Below, piece by piece: positions 22,721 through 30,735 of a DNA stretch of 30,798 nt (position 1 is its first letter; each line of letters begins with the position of its first letter). The stretch covers positions 1-30,798 of the forward strand of contig CAIKXW010000341.1 in NCBI GenBank assembly GCA_903831485.1, in the 5' to 3' direction. Both the position numbers and the translations under genes were made by a program. Source of the stretch: an uncultured Alphaproteobacteria bacterium. Its GTDB lineage: Bacteria; Pseudomonadota; Alphaproteobacteria; Caulobacterales; Hyphomonadaceae. The notes under the pieces were generated by a model. That model did no database searches and had not been told where the DNA came from. It saw nothing but the letters and a program-made list of their open reading frames with translations.

Positions 22721-23878
22721 TCAGGCCAGCAACCGCCGCGCCGTCGCCAGCGCTTCGACGCCCCTGTCCAGCGTGTCGTCCGATTTCGCAAAGCACAGCC
22801 GCACCAGTGCACGCTCCGGAGGCGTTTCGTAGAAGGCGGAGAACGGAATCGTCGCCACGCCGGCCTGCTTGACCGCCCAGGTCGCGAACGCCATGTCGCT
22901 GAGACCGATGCCGGATGCGGCCAGGTCGATGGCCATGAAATACGTCCCCGCCGCCGGCAGTGTTACAAATCCTTCCTGCTCCAGCGCCCGAGCCAGCCTG
23001 TTCCGGGCACGCGCCAGCTTCTCGCGCATCGCATCGAAATCCGCGGCGGGCTTGCCCAGCCCGAATGCCACGGCTTCCTGAAGATTGGGCGGCGTCGTGA
23101 AGGTCAGGAACTGGTGCGCCTTCGCAAACGCCTGCGTCAGCGGCGGCGCTGCGCAGGCGAAGCCCACCTTCCACCCCGTCATCTCGAAAATCTTGCCCGC
23201 AGAGCCGATCTTGATCGTTCGATCGCGCATGCCGGGCGCCGATAGCATCGACACATGCCGCGCGCCATCGAACACGCAATGTTCCCAGACCTCGTCGGAG
23301 ATCGCAACGCAGTCATGCCTGACGCACTGTTCGGCAATCAGTGCGAGATCTTCGGCGCCAATCAGGCTGGCCGACGGATTGAGCGGCGTGTTCAGCACAA
23401 CCGCGCGGGTCTTCTCTGTGAAAGCCACCGCGAGCGCCTGTGGATCGACACGCCAATCCGGTGGTTGAAGCCTGACAAACCGCGCGCTCGCCCCTGCCCG
23501 GCGCAGCATCGGCAGGTAGCTGTCATACATAGGCTCGAACAGCACAACCTCGTCGCCCGGCGACAGTACAGCCAGCAGGGCCGCAGCCAGCGCCTCTGTC
23601 GCGCCGGATGTGATCGTCACTTCGCTCTGCCAGTCGAGCGCCACGCCCTGCAGCCGCCCATAATGCTCGGCTACCGCCTCGCGCAGTTTCGGCAAGCCCC
23701 GCATCGGCGGATACTGGTTGGGTCCGCTGATCAGTGCTTCGGCAGCCTTGCGCCGAACATCTTCCGGCCCATCCCATTCCGGAAAGCCCTGCCCGAGATT
23801 GATCGCGCCGGTCTCTCGCGCGAGGCCGGACATGACATCAAAGATCGTGTCGCCGAGCGAAGCGTAGACCGGGTTCAT
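22721..23878 (-). CDS. Class I PLP aminotransferase (glutamine transaminase K / YbdL-like)
   Basis: Fold-type I aminotransferase of 385 residues. It has the start typical of kynurenine/methionine aminotransferases (FDVMSGLARETGAINLGQGFPE), then NQYPPMRGLPKLREAVA, TSGATEALAAALLA, FEPMYDSY, VLNTPLNPSAS and ISDEVWEH. The PLP Lys is Lys229 in IKIGSAGKIFEMTGWKVGF, and RLCFAK near the end carries the carboxylate-binding Arg. This subgroup includes glutamine transaminase K and E. coli YbdL, which use methionine, glutamine or aromatic amino acids. The start at 23878 overlaps the stop of the upstream Nit amidase by four bases (ATGA). The coupling suggests the amidase acts on the 2-oxoacid amide produced here. 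Confidence 0.88.
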   Translation of the reverse strand: MNPVYASLGDTIFDVMSGLARETGAINLGQGFPEWDGPEDVRRKAAEALISGPNQYPPMRGLPKLREAVAEHYGRLQGVALDWQSEVTITSGATEALAAALLAVLSPGDEVVLFEPMYDSYLPMLRRAGASARFVRLQPPDWRVDPQALAVAFTEKTRAVVLNTPLNPSASLIGAEDLALIAEQCVRHDCVAISDEVWEHCVFDGARHVSMLSAPGMRDRTIKIGSAGKIFEMTGWKVGFACAAPPLTQAFAKAHQFLTFTTPPNLQEAVAFGLGKPAADFDAMREKLARARNRLARALEQEGFVTLPAAGTYFMAIDLAASGIGLSDMAFATWAVKQAGVATIPFSAFYETPPERALVRLCFAKSDDTLDRGVEALATARRLLA

Positions 23879-24699
23879 GCGGGCTCGCGGAACGGCCGCA
23901 CATGGCTGAGCGATGGAATCTTGCCGCGCACCTCGGCAACCTTTGCAAGGTCCAGCGTCGCCGCAATCACGCCCGGCTCGGTTCCACCCTCGGCGAGGAT
24001 TTCCCCCCATGGATCGATGATCAGCGAATGCCCGTAGGTCTCGCGGCCGTCCTGGTGCTTGCCCGTCTGCGCCGGCGCAATGACGAAGCACCCCGTCTCG
24101 ATCGCCCGCGCACGCAGGAGGATATGCCAGTGCGCCTCGCCCGTGATGCGCGTGAAGGCGGCTGGCACGGCGATGATCTGCGCGCCTGCCATCGCGAGCT
24201 GCCGGAACAGCTCGGGAAAGCGCACATCATAGCAGACTGTCATGCCAAGCTTCGCCGCAGGTAATTCAGCAACAACAGCTGCGCCACCGGCCGCATAGCT
24301 GTCGGACTCGCGATAGATGTTGCCTGCATTCAGCTGCACGTCGAACATGTGGATCTTGTCGTAGCGAGCCGCCACCTCGCCGTCTGGCCGGATCAGGAAA
24401 CTTCGATTGGCGCACTTCCCCGCATCCGCCCGGATCGCCAGCGAGCCGATCAGCAGCGTTCGCCCGAGCTCCTTCGCCAGCGCCCTGAAATGGGCCAGCC
24501 CCGGATCACTCGCTTCGTCCGTCGACTTCTCCCAGGACGCCCCCCGCGCGCGATCCAGCAGCGTCGTCATCTCGGGCGTCGCGATCAGCTCGGCCCCGCC
24601 GCGGGCCGCCTCGCGGATCAGCGCATCGGCCGCCGCGATGTTCTCAGCCACATCGGTTCCAGACCGCATCTGGACGCAAGCAACCCTGATCTGGGACAT
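23875..24699 (-). CDS. Nit1-type carbon-nitrogen hydrolase (deaminated glutathione amidase / omega-amidase)
   Basis: Nitrilase-superfamily amidase of 274 residues with an intact Glu43-Lys115-Cys156 triad (TPEMTTLL, ARYDKIHMFD, TVCYDVRFPE). The stretches FTRITGEAHWHILLRARAIE and RETYGHSLIIDPWGEILAE are close to Nit1, which hydrolyses deaminated glutathione formed by side reactions of transaminases; Nit2-type omega-amidase is the main alternative. GGAGAGG lies upstream of the ATG at 24699. The gene is coupled to a glutamine-transaminase-like gene, fitting a glutaminase II or metabolite-repair role. In many alphaproteobacteria the homologue follows a glutaredoxin gene instead; that neighbour is absent here. 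The 228-base gap upstream shows no further gene. Confidence 0.9.
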   Translation of the reverse strand: MSQIRVACVQMRSGTDVAENIAAADALIREAARGGAELIATPEMTTLLDRARGASWEKSTDEASDPGLAHFRALAKELGRTLLIGSLAIRADAGKCANRSFLIRPDGEVAARYDKIHMFDVQLNAGNIYRESDSYAAGGAAVVAELPAAKLGMTVCYDVRFPELFRQLAMAGAQIIAVPAAFTRITGEAHWHILLRARAIETGCFVIAPAQTGKHQDGRETYGHSLIIDPWGEILAEGGTEPGVIAATLDLAKVAEVRGKIPSLSHVRPFREPA

Positions 24700-24927
24700 G
24701 GCCTCTCCTGCTGCACTGTCTCATCATAAACCATACCGGTCGGCCGAGTCGCCATCCCGGCCGAAATCAGCGGCTGACGTGGTTAATCGCTTGGGCTCGC
24801 GCGAGGCGCGATGCAGCGTACCTCCGCTCCCCTTCTGGTACGCCGATTGCTGACTGATACCCAAGGCCAGCCCGTCCCGTGATCCCGCGACGCCGGGCGC
24901 CGGCCTGAACCGCGGGATCGGTTATCG

Positions 24928-26205
24928 ATGGGCTTCAGCCCCGGCATCGCAGGCATTCCAGCGCCATCGGCCCGGCCCCTGCCGGTCTGGCGCGCCCGCG
25001 CGCGCTCACTGCTCAACTATTTCGGCAAGCTCGACATCCTCGTACTGTTCGTCTGGGTCGCCTCCACGACGCTCCAGCTCGACTGGATGCAACCGCTTCG
25101 CTACCTCGCCGCCGCCTATTTCGTCGGCAGCATGATCATGTTCGCCCGCCAGACCATGCCGTCCCTCGCGCGGGCCTGGCCGACCCTGCTGATCCCGCTC
25201 TTCTGCATCGTCTCGGCGCTGTGGGCGCCATCGGCCAGTGACGCGATCCGCAAGGGCCTGCTGTTTGGACTCACCTCCATCGTCGCGATCTATGCCGCAA
25301 CGCGCGTCTCCGGTCGCGGCATCCTGCTTGTCTTCATGGGCGTGCAAACCATCGCGGCGCTGATGAGTCTGCGCTCGCCCCAGATCGTCGACGGCGCCTG
25401 GACTGGCATATTCGGCCAGAAAAACTTCCTGGCGATGAACATGTTCATCCTCTATGTCGCCGCGCTGGCGGTCCTGCTCGACAAGGGATCATGGCGCTGG
25501 TTCCGCCTTGCGGCGCTGGGCATCGCGCCAATGGCGCTGGCGCTTGTGGTTCTGGCGAAGTCCGGCACGACAACGGTGATGGTGATTGGCGCGACGACAG
25601 CGCTGCTCGGTCACGCCTTCCTGTGGCAACCGGCCGGCCGGATTCGCCACATGCGCTTCCTGCTTGTACTCATCGGCGCTGTTCTCGTGACCCTCCTTGC
25701 GCTTGTCCTGTTCGGATTCATGCAGTTCGACGCACAGACCAGCGTGCTGAATGCGCTGGGCAAGGACTCGACTCTGACTGGCCGCACCTATCTCTGGGAA
25801 ACTGCACAGCGGGAGATGGCGGAGAGCCCATGGTTCGGCCGCGGCGCCGATGGCTTCTGGCGATCCGAATACGGCGCCGCCAACACGATCATCAAGTTCT
25901 TTCACTACGACCATTACGTGAAGTTCTCTTTCCACAATTCCTATCTCGAGAACGGCGTGGCGTTCGGCTATCCCGGCTACTGGGCGACGGTGTTCCTTGC
26001 CGCCTGGGCGCTATGGCGGCCGGCGATCAACTGGCTGAAAAGCCAGAACACGATCAACGCAGCCTTCCTGATCCTTGCCGCCATGGTGATCGTGCGCTCC
26101 ACGACCGAGATCGACCTCGCGCTCGAATTCTCGGCCACGGCGACGCTGCTCTTCATGGGAGCTGTCAGGCACGACAAGGTGGATGCCCGTGGAGATGTCG
26201 CGTGA
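24928..26205 (+). CDS. O-antigen ligase / polysaccharide polymerase family (Wzy/ExoQ-like)
   Basis: Polytopic inner-membrane protein of 425 residues with about 10-11 hydrophobic helices, belonging to the O-antigen ligase/Wzy_C family. The large periplasmic loop before the last helices shows family marks: SGTTTVMVIGATTALL, STLTGRTYLW (about residue 280), FGRGADGFW (about 303-311) and SFHNSYLENGVAFGYPGYW. ExoQ of the succinoglycan pathway is the best-known relative with this arrangement. The stop overlaps the GT2 gene by four bases (GTGA), so they are co-translated. Ligase and polymerase cannot be told apart from sequence alone; the GT2 and GH16 neighbours favour an exopolysaccharide polymerase. 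The ATG has a weak ribosome-binding site. Confidence 0.85.
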   Translation: MGFSPGIAGIPAPSARPLPVWRARARSLLNYFGKLDILVLFVWVASTTLQLDWMQPLRYLAAAYFVGSMIMFARQTMPSLARAWPTLLIPLFCIVSALWAPSASDAIRKGLLFGLTSIVAIYAATRVSGRGILLVFMGVQTIAALMSLRSPQIVDGAWTGIFGQKNFLAMNMFILYVAALAVLLDKGSWRWFRLAALGIAPMALALVVLAKSGTTTVMVIGATTALLGHAFLWQPAGRIRHMRFLLVLIGAVLVTLLALVLFGFMQFDAQTSVLNALGKDSTLTGRTYLWETAQREMAESPWFGRGADGFWRSEYGAANTIIKFFHYDHYVKFSFHNSYLENGVAFGYPGYWATVFLAAWALWRPAINWLKSQNTINAAFLILAAMVIVRSTTEIDLALEFSATATLLFMGAVRHDKVDARGDVA

Positions 26206-27161
26206 CCCGGCCGGATGTCAGCGTGATCATCGCCGCATGGAAGGCCGCGGACTTTGTCGAGCGCGCCGTTCACTCAGCACTCCTGAGCCGAGGCGTGACA
26301 GTCGAGGTCGTGGTCGTTGATGACGCCTCGCCAGACCGCACCTTCGCAGTCCTGGGACGAATCGCAGCGCACGATTCCCGCGTGATCATTGACCGCTTGC
26401 CGGCGAATGGCGGCCCCTCCGCAGCCCGCAATCGCGCCCTCGCCCTCGCATCAGGCGCCTTCATCGCGGTTCTCGACGCGGACGACACGATCGAGCCCAA
26501 CAGGCTGTCGCGCATGGTCGCAATGGCCGAGCGTCGCGCCGCGGATGTCGTTGTCGATAACATGAAGGAGGTCGACGCGAACGGCCGTCTCTTGTCCTCC
26601 GGCCTGTTCCTGAAGTCGCCCGCCTTTTCGACAGACCGCAACATCGATCTTGCAACCTGGATCGCCTTCAACCAGCCGATGAAGGCCGGCGATTGCATCG
26701 GTTACCTGAAGCCGCTCATCCGGAGGATGACGCTTGATCGCCATCGGGCCGCGTACGATACCGCGCTCCGAAACAGCGAAGACTACTATCTGGTGGCCGA
26801 GCTGCTCGCGCAGGGCGCCCGCATGCACTACCTGTCAGAGCCCGGCTATCGCTACACACGCTCGACGGCCTCCACCTCGCACCGCCTGAAGCCCGAACAC
26901 ACGCGAGCCTGGCTGGAAGCTGAAGCCCGCTACATCCGGCGGTTCGGCGCCGCCCTCAGCGCCGGTCAGCAGCACGCATTGGCCCGCCGAGCCCGCTCGC
27001 TTCGACATGTCGATCAGCTGGTCGCCGCAACCGAGGCGCTGAAGTCGCGACGCTTCGGCGAATTCCTGCGCCTGCTCGCTGCCGACCTGGAGTCGAGCGC
27101 CTATACGCTCATCACCTTTGCAAGGGTCGCCAGCAGCAAACTGCGCCGACACCCGTCCTAG
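26202..27161 (+). CDS. GT2-family glycosyltransferase
   Basis: GT-A fold inverting glycosyltransferase, 319 residues, probably adding a sugar to a lipid-linked polysaccharide repeat on the cytoplasmic face. The N-terminal domain has PDVSVIIAAWKAADFVERAV, VVVVDDASPDRT (Asp40-Asp41) and GGPSAARNRAL. The metal-binding DxD is in VLDADDTIEP (Asp92, Asp94), and NSEDYYLVAELLAQGA probably holds the catalytic base. The C-terminal 90 residues are helical and basic. The GTG at 26202 overlaps the polymerase gene stop. Its own stop (TAG) overlaps the convergent GH16 stop within the palindrome CTAG. The donor sugar is unknown. Confidence 0.88.
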   Translation: MTRPDVSVIIAAWKAADFVERAVHSALLSRGVTVEVVVVDDASPDRTFAVLGRIAAHDSRVIIDRLPANGGPSAARNRALALASGAFIAVLDADDTIEPNRLSRMVAMAERRAADVVVDNMKEVDANGRLLSSGLFLKSPAFSTDRNIDLATWIAFNQPMKAGDCIGYLKPLIRRMTLDRHRAAYDTALRNSEDYYLVAELLAQGARMHYLSEPGYRYTRSTASTSHRLKPEHTRAWLEAEARYIRRFGAALSAGQQHALARRARSLRHVDQLVAATEALKSRRFGEFLRLLAADLESSAYTLITFARVASSKLRRHPS

Positions 27162-27976
27162 CGGACAGGCAGCGCGAAGCGGTTGCTGCATTGCGGCGCA
27201 TTCTGTCCGAGCGGGACATGCGATATGCAACGGATGAAAGCGACCGTTGTGTCGAACTCTGCGTCGCCAACCCACTCCACCGACGTCCGGTTGGCGGCCC
27301 AGACGCTGGTCATCACCCGGCCGGTCGTGGTCGGTATCCCCGCATCAGGGGCCGCGACCCGGTGGACCTGCACGCCATCCACATACCATGTGATGGAATC
27401 GGGCAACCACTCGAACGCGTACAGGTGTTCTGCGTCAGATGCATCGAAGCCGAGGTCGATGTCCTTCGCAGAGCCCTTCCCGTGGCGAAAGAAGTTGACG
27501 TGGATCCTCCCTGAATCCTTCCCGACAAGCTCGATATCGATCTCGTCGTGGGGGTCGCCCATGTCCTCGCCGCTATAGACGAAAAAAGCGGTGACGGCGC
27601 CCTTCCCATCCGAGGCGCGCAAGACCGCTTCGTACCGGCCATAGCCGTAGAATCCGACATACTGGAATTCAGCGCTGGAATGGGTCGACACCGGCGTCGC
27701 CTCGCGCCTGGCGACCAGACTCATGCCGTGGCGACCAAAACCGATATTCTCGTCGCGATAGGACACGCCCAGCCATTCTGCGTCGATGTCCAGGTCCGCA
27801 AGTAACTGGGTCTCGTTATCGTGACCCTTGCTGAGATCAACGATGAAGGCGCCCTGCGCAGGCCGTCCGGTGTTGACGGCCCCGGACGCGCGCTCCTGCG
27901 AATCCGCCCGACCGGAAACGCCCACATTTATGCAGACCGCAGCAAGAGCCGCGGCCAAAATCCGCCCGCAGAGCAT
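27158..27976 (-). CDS. Secreted GH16 endo-glycanase (ExoK-like)
   Basis: Glycoside hydrolase family 16 protein of 272 residues from the start used here. It has a signal peptide (ILAAALAAVCINVGVSG, cleavage near residue 22-26) and a beta-jelly-roll core. The catalytic motif is HDEIDIEL with Glu145, Asp147 and Glu149, the form without the bulge residue. Other conserved parts are SAEFQYVGFYGYGRYEAVLRAS, ending before the AVTAFFVYSG strand, HVNFFRHGKG and ITWYVDGVQVHRV. ExoK of Sinorhizobium, which trims succinoglycan, is the nearest well-known relative I can name. The ATG at 27976 is preferred because it starts the signal peptide; a GTG at 28048 would add 24 non-signal-like residues. It overlaps the convergent GT2 gene by 4 bases. 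Confidence 0.87.
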   Translation of the reverse strand: MLCGRILAAALAAVCINVGVSGRADSQERASGAVNTGRPAQGAFIVDLSKGHDNETQLLADLDIDAEWLGVSYRDENIGFGRHGMSLVARREATPVSTHSSAEFQYVGFYGYGRYEAVLRASDGKGAVTAFFVYSGEDMGDPHDEIDIELVGKDSGRIHVNFFRHGKGSAKDIDLGFDASDAEHLYAFEWLPDSITWYVDGVQVHRVAAPDAGIPTTTGRVMTSVWAANRTSVEWVGDAEFDTTVAFIRCISHVPLGQNAPQCSNRFALPVR

Positions 27977-28174
27977 TGTCCCCGCCGTCTCCGACTGCAC
28001 CGGACCAGGGCGCAAGTTGTTGACAGACAAGCAGGAATGGCGCCGCACGCCTGCCTAAACGCGCTTTTGAGCAAATGGCTCTCACGGATGGATTGCGCAG
28101 CTTCGCCCGGGCGCTAAAGCTCACGGCAAGATCAGGGCAACGCCACGTCAGCGCAGGCCCGCCGGGAGGAGTTC

Positions 28175-30529
28175 ATGTCCAGTTTCAACCGCAAGCTTGC
28201 GGGCGGCGCCGTTGCGTCGGTCCTCGCCCTGACGCTGGCCTTTGCCTGCGCGTTGCCCCCGGGATCGGCAGGCGGGTCGTCGACGGCTGAGGCATCGCGT
28301 GCGGCGACTTACGACGCGACCGAGTGGATCTACTGGGGCGGAGACGCTGGCCAGACCCGGTACGCGCCGCTGAACCGGGTCAACCTCGAGACGGTCAACC
28401 GGCTCAAGATCGCCTGGCGCTGGACAGCGGATGCTTCGGGCGACGCCTCGTCCTCCAACTACAAGTCGACGCCCCTGCTCGACGATGGCGTTCTCTACAT
28501 GCCGTGGGTCAACCATGGCATGGCGGCGCTCGACGCAGGCACAGGCAAGACGCTCTGGACCTACGAGCCACAGCCGGCAGACATCGGAGGCCGCGGGGCT
28601 TCCCTGGCCGCACGGTCGCTCGCCTACTGGACGGACGGAACCGAGAAGCGGCTGTTTCACAATTCCTCCGACGGCCGCCTGATTGCGGTCGATGCCAGGA
28701 CGGGCAAGGCGGCCACCGGCTTCGGCAGGAATGGGACCGTCAACCTGCGCGAAGGCGCGATCGAAGGCACGCCGGTTACTGATGTGAGTTCGGTGTCGCC
28801 CGCCCTCGTGGTTGGCGACATTGTGGTCGCCCAGATCATCGTGGGCGGTGGCCGCAACAAGGAGAGCGCGCCGGGCTATATCCGCGGCTACGACGTGCGG
28901 ACCGGGAAGGAAGTCTGGCGGTTCGATCCCATCGCCAAGCCGGGCCAAACAGGCGCCGAGACGTGGCTCGAAGGCAGCAACCTCTATACCGGCGCCGGCG
29001 GCGCATGGGCGATGATGAGCGCTGACCCGGAGACGGGTTATCTCTACATCCCTCACGAAACGCCGACCAATGAGTTCTATGGCGGACAGCGTCCAGGGGA
29101 CGGACTCTTCGGCGAGGCCATCGTCTGTCTCGATGCGAAAACCGGCAAGCTGGTCTGGTACTATCAGATCGTGAAGCACGGCATCTGGGACTATGACCTC
29201 CCGGCAGCGCCGATCCTGAACGAAGTGAAAAAGGACGGGAAGGTCATCAAGGCGGTGACTGTGCTGACCAAGCAGGGCCTGACCTTTGTGTTCGACCGCA
29301 AGACCGGCGAGCCGGTCTGGCCGATCGAACAGCGCCAGGTCCCTAAATCGCCCATCCCCGGCGAGCGGGCGTCTCCGACGCAGCCCTTCCCCACCCTGCC
29401 AGAGCCCTTCCTGCGCCTCGGCTACAGCGAAGACGACCTGATCGACTTCACGCCCGCCCTTCGTGAAGAAGGCAAAAAGCTCGCAGCGCAATACACCAAG
29501 GGTGAGCTCTACACCGCGCCGACCGAAATCACGGCGACCAACAAGGGGACGTGGCTCTTCCCCGGAACCGGCGGCGGCCCCAACTGGAACGGCGCGGCAT
29601 GGGACCCAGACACCGGCATGATGTACACGCCGCTGCGCCTGAAGCCGCAATTCGCCGGCCTCCGCAAGGGCGACCCCAAGACCACGAACATGCACTACTA
29701 TGGCGGTGGCGGCGGCGCCCCGATCTCCGGGCCCCAGGGCTTGCCGATCATGAAGCCGCCGTACTCGATCGTCGTTGCGACCGACATGAACACGGGCAAG
29801 CACAAATGGCGCATCCCGATCGGCGATGCCGATGACTCCGTGAAAAATCATCCGGCTCTGAAGGGGCTCGATCTCGACTTCAAGGCGATGGGCAAGTTCG
29901 ACGTGCGCCCGGCGCCGCTTCTGACCAAGCAACTGCTGTTCCTGGGCGAGTCCGGCAACATCGGCGGCGGCTCGGGCGGGCCGATGTTCCGCGCCTATGA
30001 CAAGCGCGACGGCAAGGTCGTGTGGGAGGCGGAGATGCCGACCCTCGTGACTGGCGCGCCGATGACTTACGAACTGAATGGCCGTCAGTATGTCGTGGTC
30101 GCCGTGTCGAAGCGTGGGGCTCCGGCGGAGCTGGTAGCGCTGACGCTGGATGGCGCAAGCGAAGCGGGAGCTGCGCCTGCTGGCGGAGTTCCGCTGGCTG
30201 CCGCGCCGCCGTCGATACGCGCCGCCGCCCTTGCAGTTTCTGCGACGCCGGATGAGCTGGCGCTTGGCAAGACGATGTTCGACCAGGCCTGCTCGATCTG
30301 CCATGGACCGAATGGAGCGGGCATCCCCGGCGGCAATGCTCCGCCGCTCGGCAACCGTACCGACTATCCGAACATCGCTCGCGTAATCGCCCAGGGCCAG
30401 GGCGAGATGCCGTCGCTGGCAGCCGCACTGACCAATCCGCAAATCGACGCCATCGCGAAGCATGTGGTTAAGACTCTTGGCCCGCAGCCTCGCCCGGCGG
30501 GCGGCCGGCCGCCGGGGAGCGAGGATTGA
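28175..30529 (+). CDS. PQQ-dependent quinoprotein dehydrogenase with C-terminal cytochrome c domain
   Basis: Periplasmic quinohemoprotein of 784 residues that should oxidise an alcohol or sugar and pass electrons through its own heme. An N-terminal signal segment (about residues 8-30) is followed by the eight-bladed propeller, opening with WGGDAGQTRYAPLNRVNLETV. Repeated W-docking motifs follow, such as LDAGTGKTLWTYEPQ, YDVRTGKEVWRFDP, LDAKTGKLVWYYQIVKHG and FDRKTGEPVWPIEQ. KHGIWDYDLPAAP resembles the glucose and alcohol dehydrogenase active-site region. The C-terminal domain has heme motif CSICH (706-710) and axial Met745 (GEMPSL). A GGGAGGAG ribosome-binding site precedes the ATG. No pqq synthesis genes are in the window. 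The substrate cannot be named. It diverges from the GH16 gene. Confidence 0.9.
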   Translation: MSSFNRKLAGGAVASVLALTLAFACALPPGSAGGSSTAEASRAATYDATEWIYWGGDAGQTRYAPLNRVNLETVNRLKIAWRWTADASGDASSSNYKSTPLLDDGVLYMPWVNHGMAALDAGTGKTLWTYEPQPADIGGRGASLAARSLAYWTDGTEKRLFHNSSDGRLIAVDARTGKAATGFGRNGTVNLREGAIEGTPVTDVSSVSPALVVGDIVVAQIIVGGGRNKESAPGYIRGYDVRTGKEVWRFDPIAKPGQTGAETWLEGSNLYTGAGGAWAMMSADPETGYLYIPHETPTNEFYGGQRPGDGLFGEAIVCLDAKTGKLVWYYQIVKHGIWDYDLPAAPILNEVKKDGKVIKAVTVLTKQGLTFVFDRKTGEPVWPIEQRQVPKSPIPGERASPTQPFPTLPEPFLRLGYSEDDLIDFTPALREEGKKLAAQYTKGELYTAPTEITATNKGTWLFPGTGGGPNWNGAAWDPDTGMMYTPLRLKPQFAGLRKGDPKTTNMHYYGGGGGAPISGPQGLPIMKPPYSIVVATDMNTGKHKWRIPIGDADDSVKNHPALKGLDLDFKAMGKFDVRPAPLLTKQLLFLGESGNIGGGSGGPMFRAYDKRDGKVVWEAEMPTLVTGAPMTYELNGRQYVVVAVSKRGAPAELVALTLDGASEAGAAPAGGVPLAAAPPSIRAAALAVSATPDELALGKTMFDQACSICHGPNGAGIPGGNAPPLGNRTDYPNIARVIAQGQGEMPSLAAALTNPQIDAIAKHVVKTLGPQPRPAGGRPPGSED

Positions 30530-30579
30530 GACAGGAAGCGTTGGCCAAAAGTGTTGAAAAGTCAGGCATTCAACGCTGG

Positions 30580-30608
30580 TTGCCCTTACTGGATCAGGCG
30601 CCTATAAG
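30580..30608 (+). promoter_or_regulatory. Sigma-70 promoter for the tRNA genes
   Basis: TTGCCC (30580-30585) and TATAAG (30603-30608) are spaced by exactly 17 bases. Transcription would start near 30615, about 10 bases before the mature tRNA-Pro. It sits 50 bases after the dehydrogenase stop. Confidence 0.7.
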
Positions 30609-30624
30609 GGCGCTCCTGAATTGG

Positions 30625-30702
30625 CGGAGCGTGGCGCAGCCCGGTTAGCGCACTAGTCTGGGGGACTAGGGGTCGTGGGTTCGAATCCCGCCGCTCCGAC
30701 CA
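30625..30702 (+). tRNA. tRNA-Pro (anticodon GGG)
   Basis: The cloverleaf folds fully: acceptor CGGAGCG/CGCTCCG, D-stem GCGC/GCGC, anticodon stem CTAGT/ACTAG around loop CTGGGGG (anticodon GGG, reads CCC), and T-arm GTGGG-TTCGAAT-CCCGC. The C1-G72 pair with A73 is the bacterial tRNA-Pro identity set. The 3' CCA is encoded (30700-30702). Confidence 0.96.
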
Positions 30703-30735
30703 TTCAGCTTCGGCAGACCGGTAACCGGTTTATCA

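Noticed and set aside
27977..28048. Longer GTG start for the GH16 gene
   Set aside because: The added 24 residues are not hydrophobic and would bury the signal peptide; kept only as an alternative.
28148..30463. Long open frame (771 codons) antisense to the PQQ dehydrogenase
   Set aside because: It is a shadow of a GC-rich gene: the plus strand encodes clear dehydrogenase motifs along its full length, and the antisense product is Arg/Gly-rich with no recognisable domain.
30530..30624. Integration site or mobile element at the tRNA genes
   Set aside because: tRNA genes are common integration targets, but no integrase, direct repeat of the tRNA 3' end or composition change is visible before the window ends.
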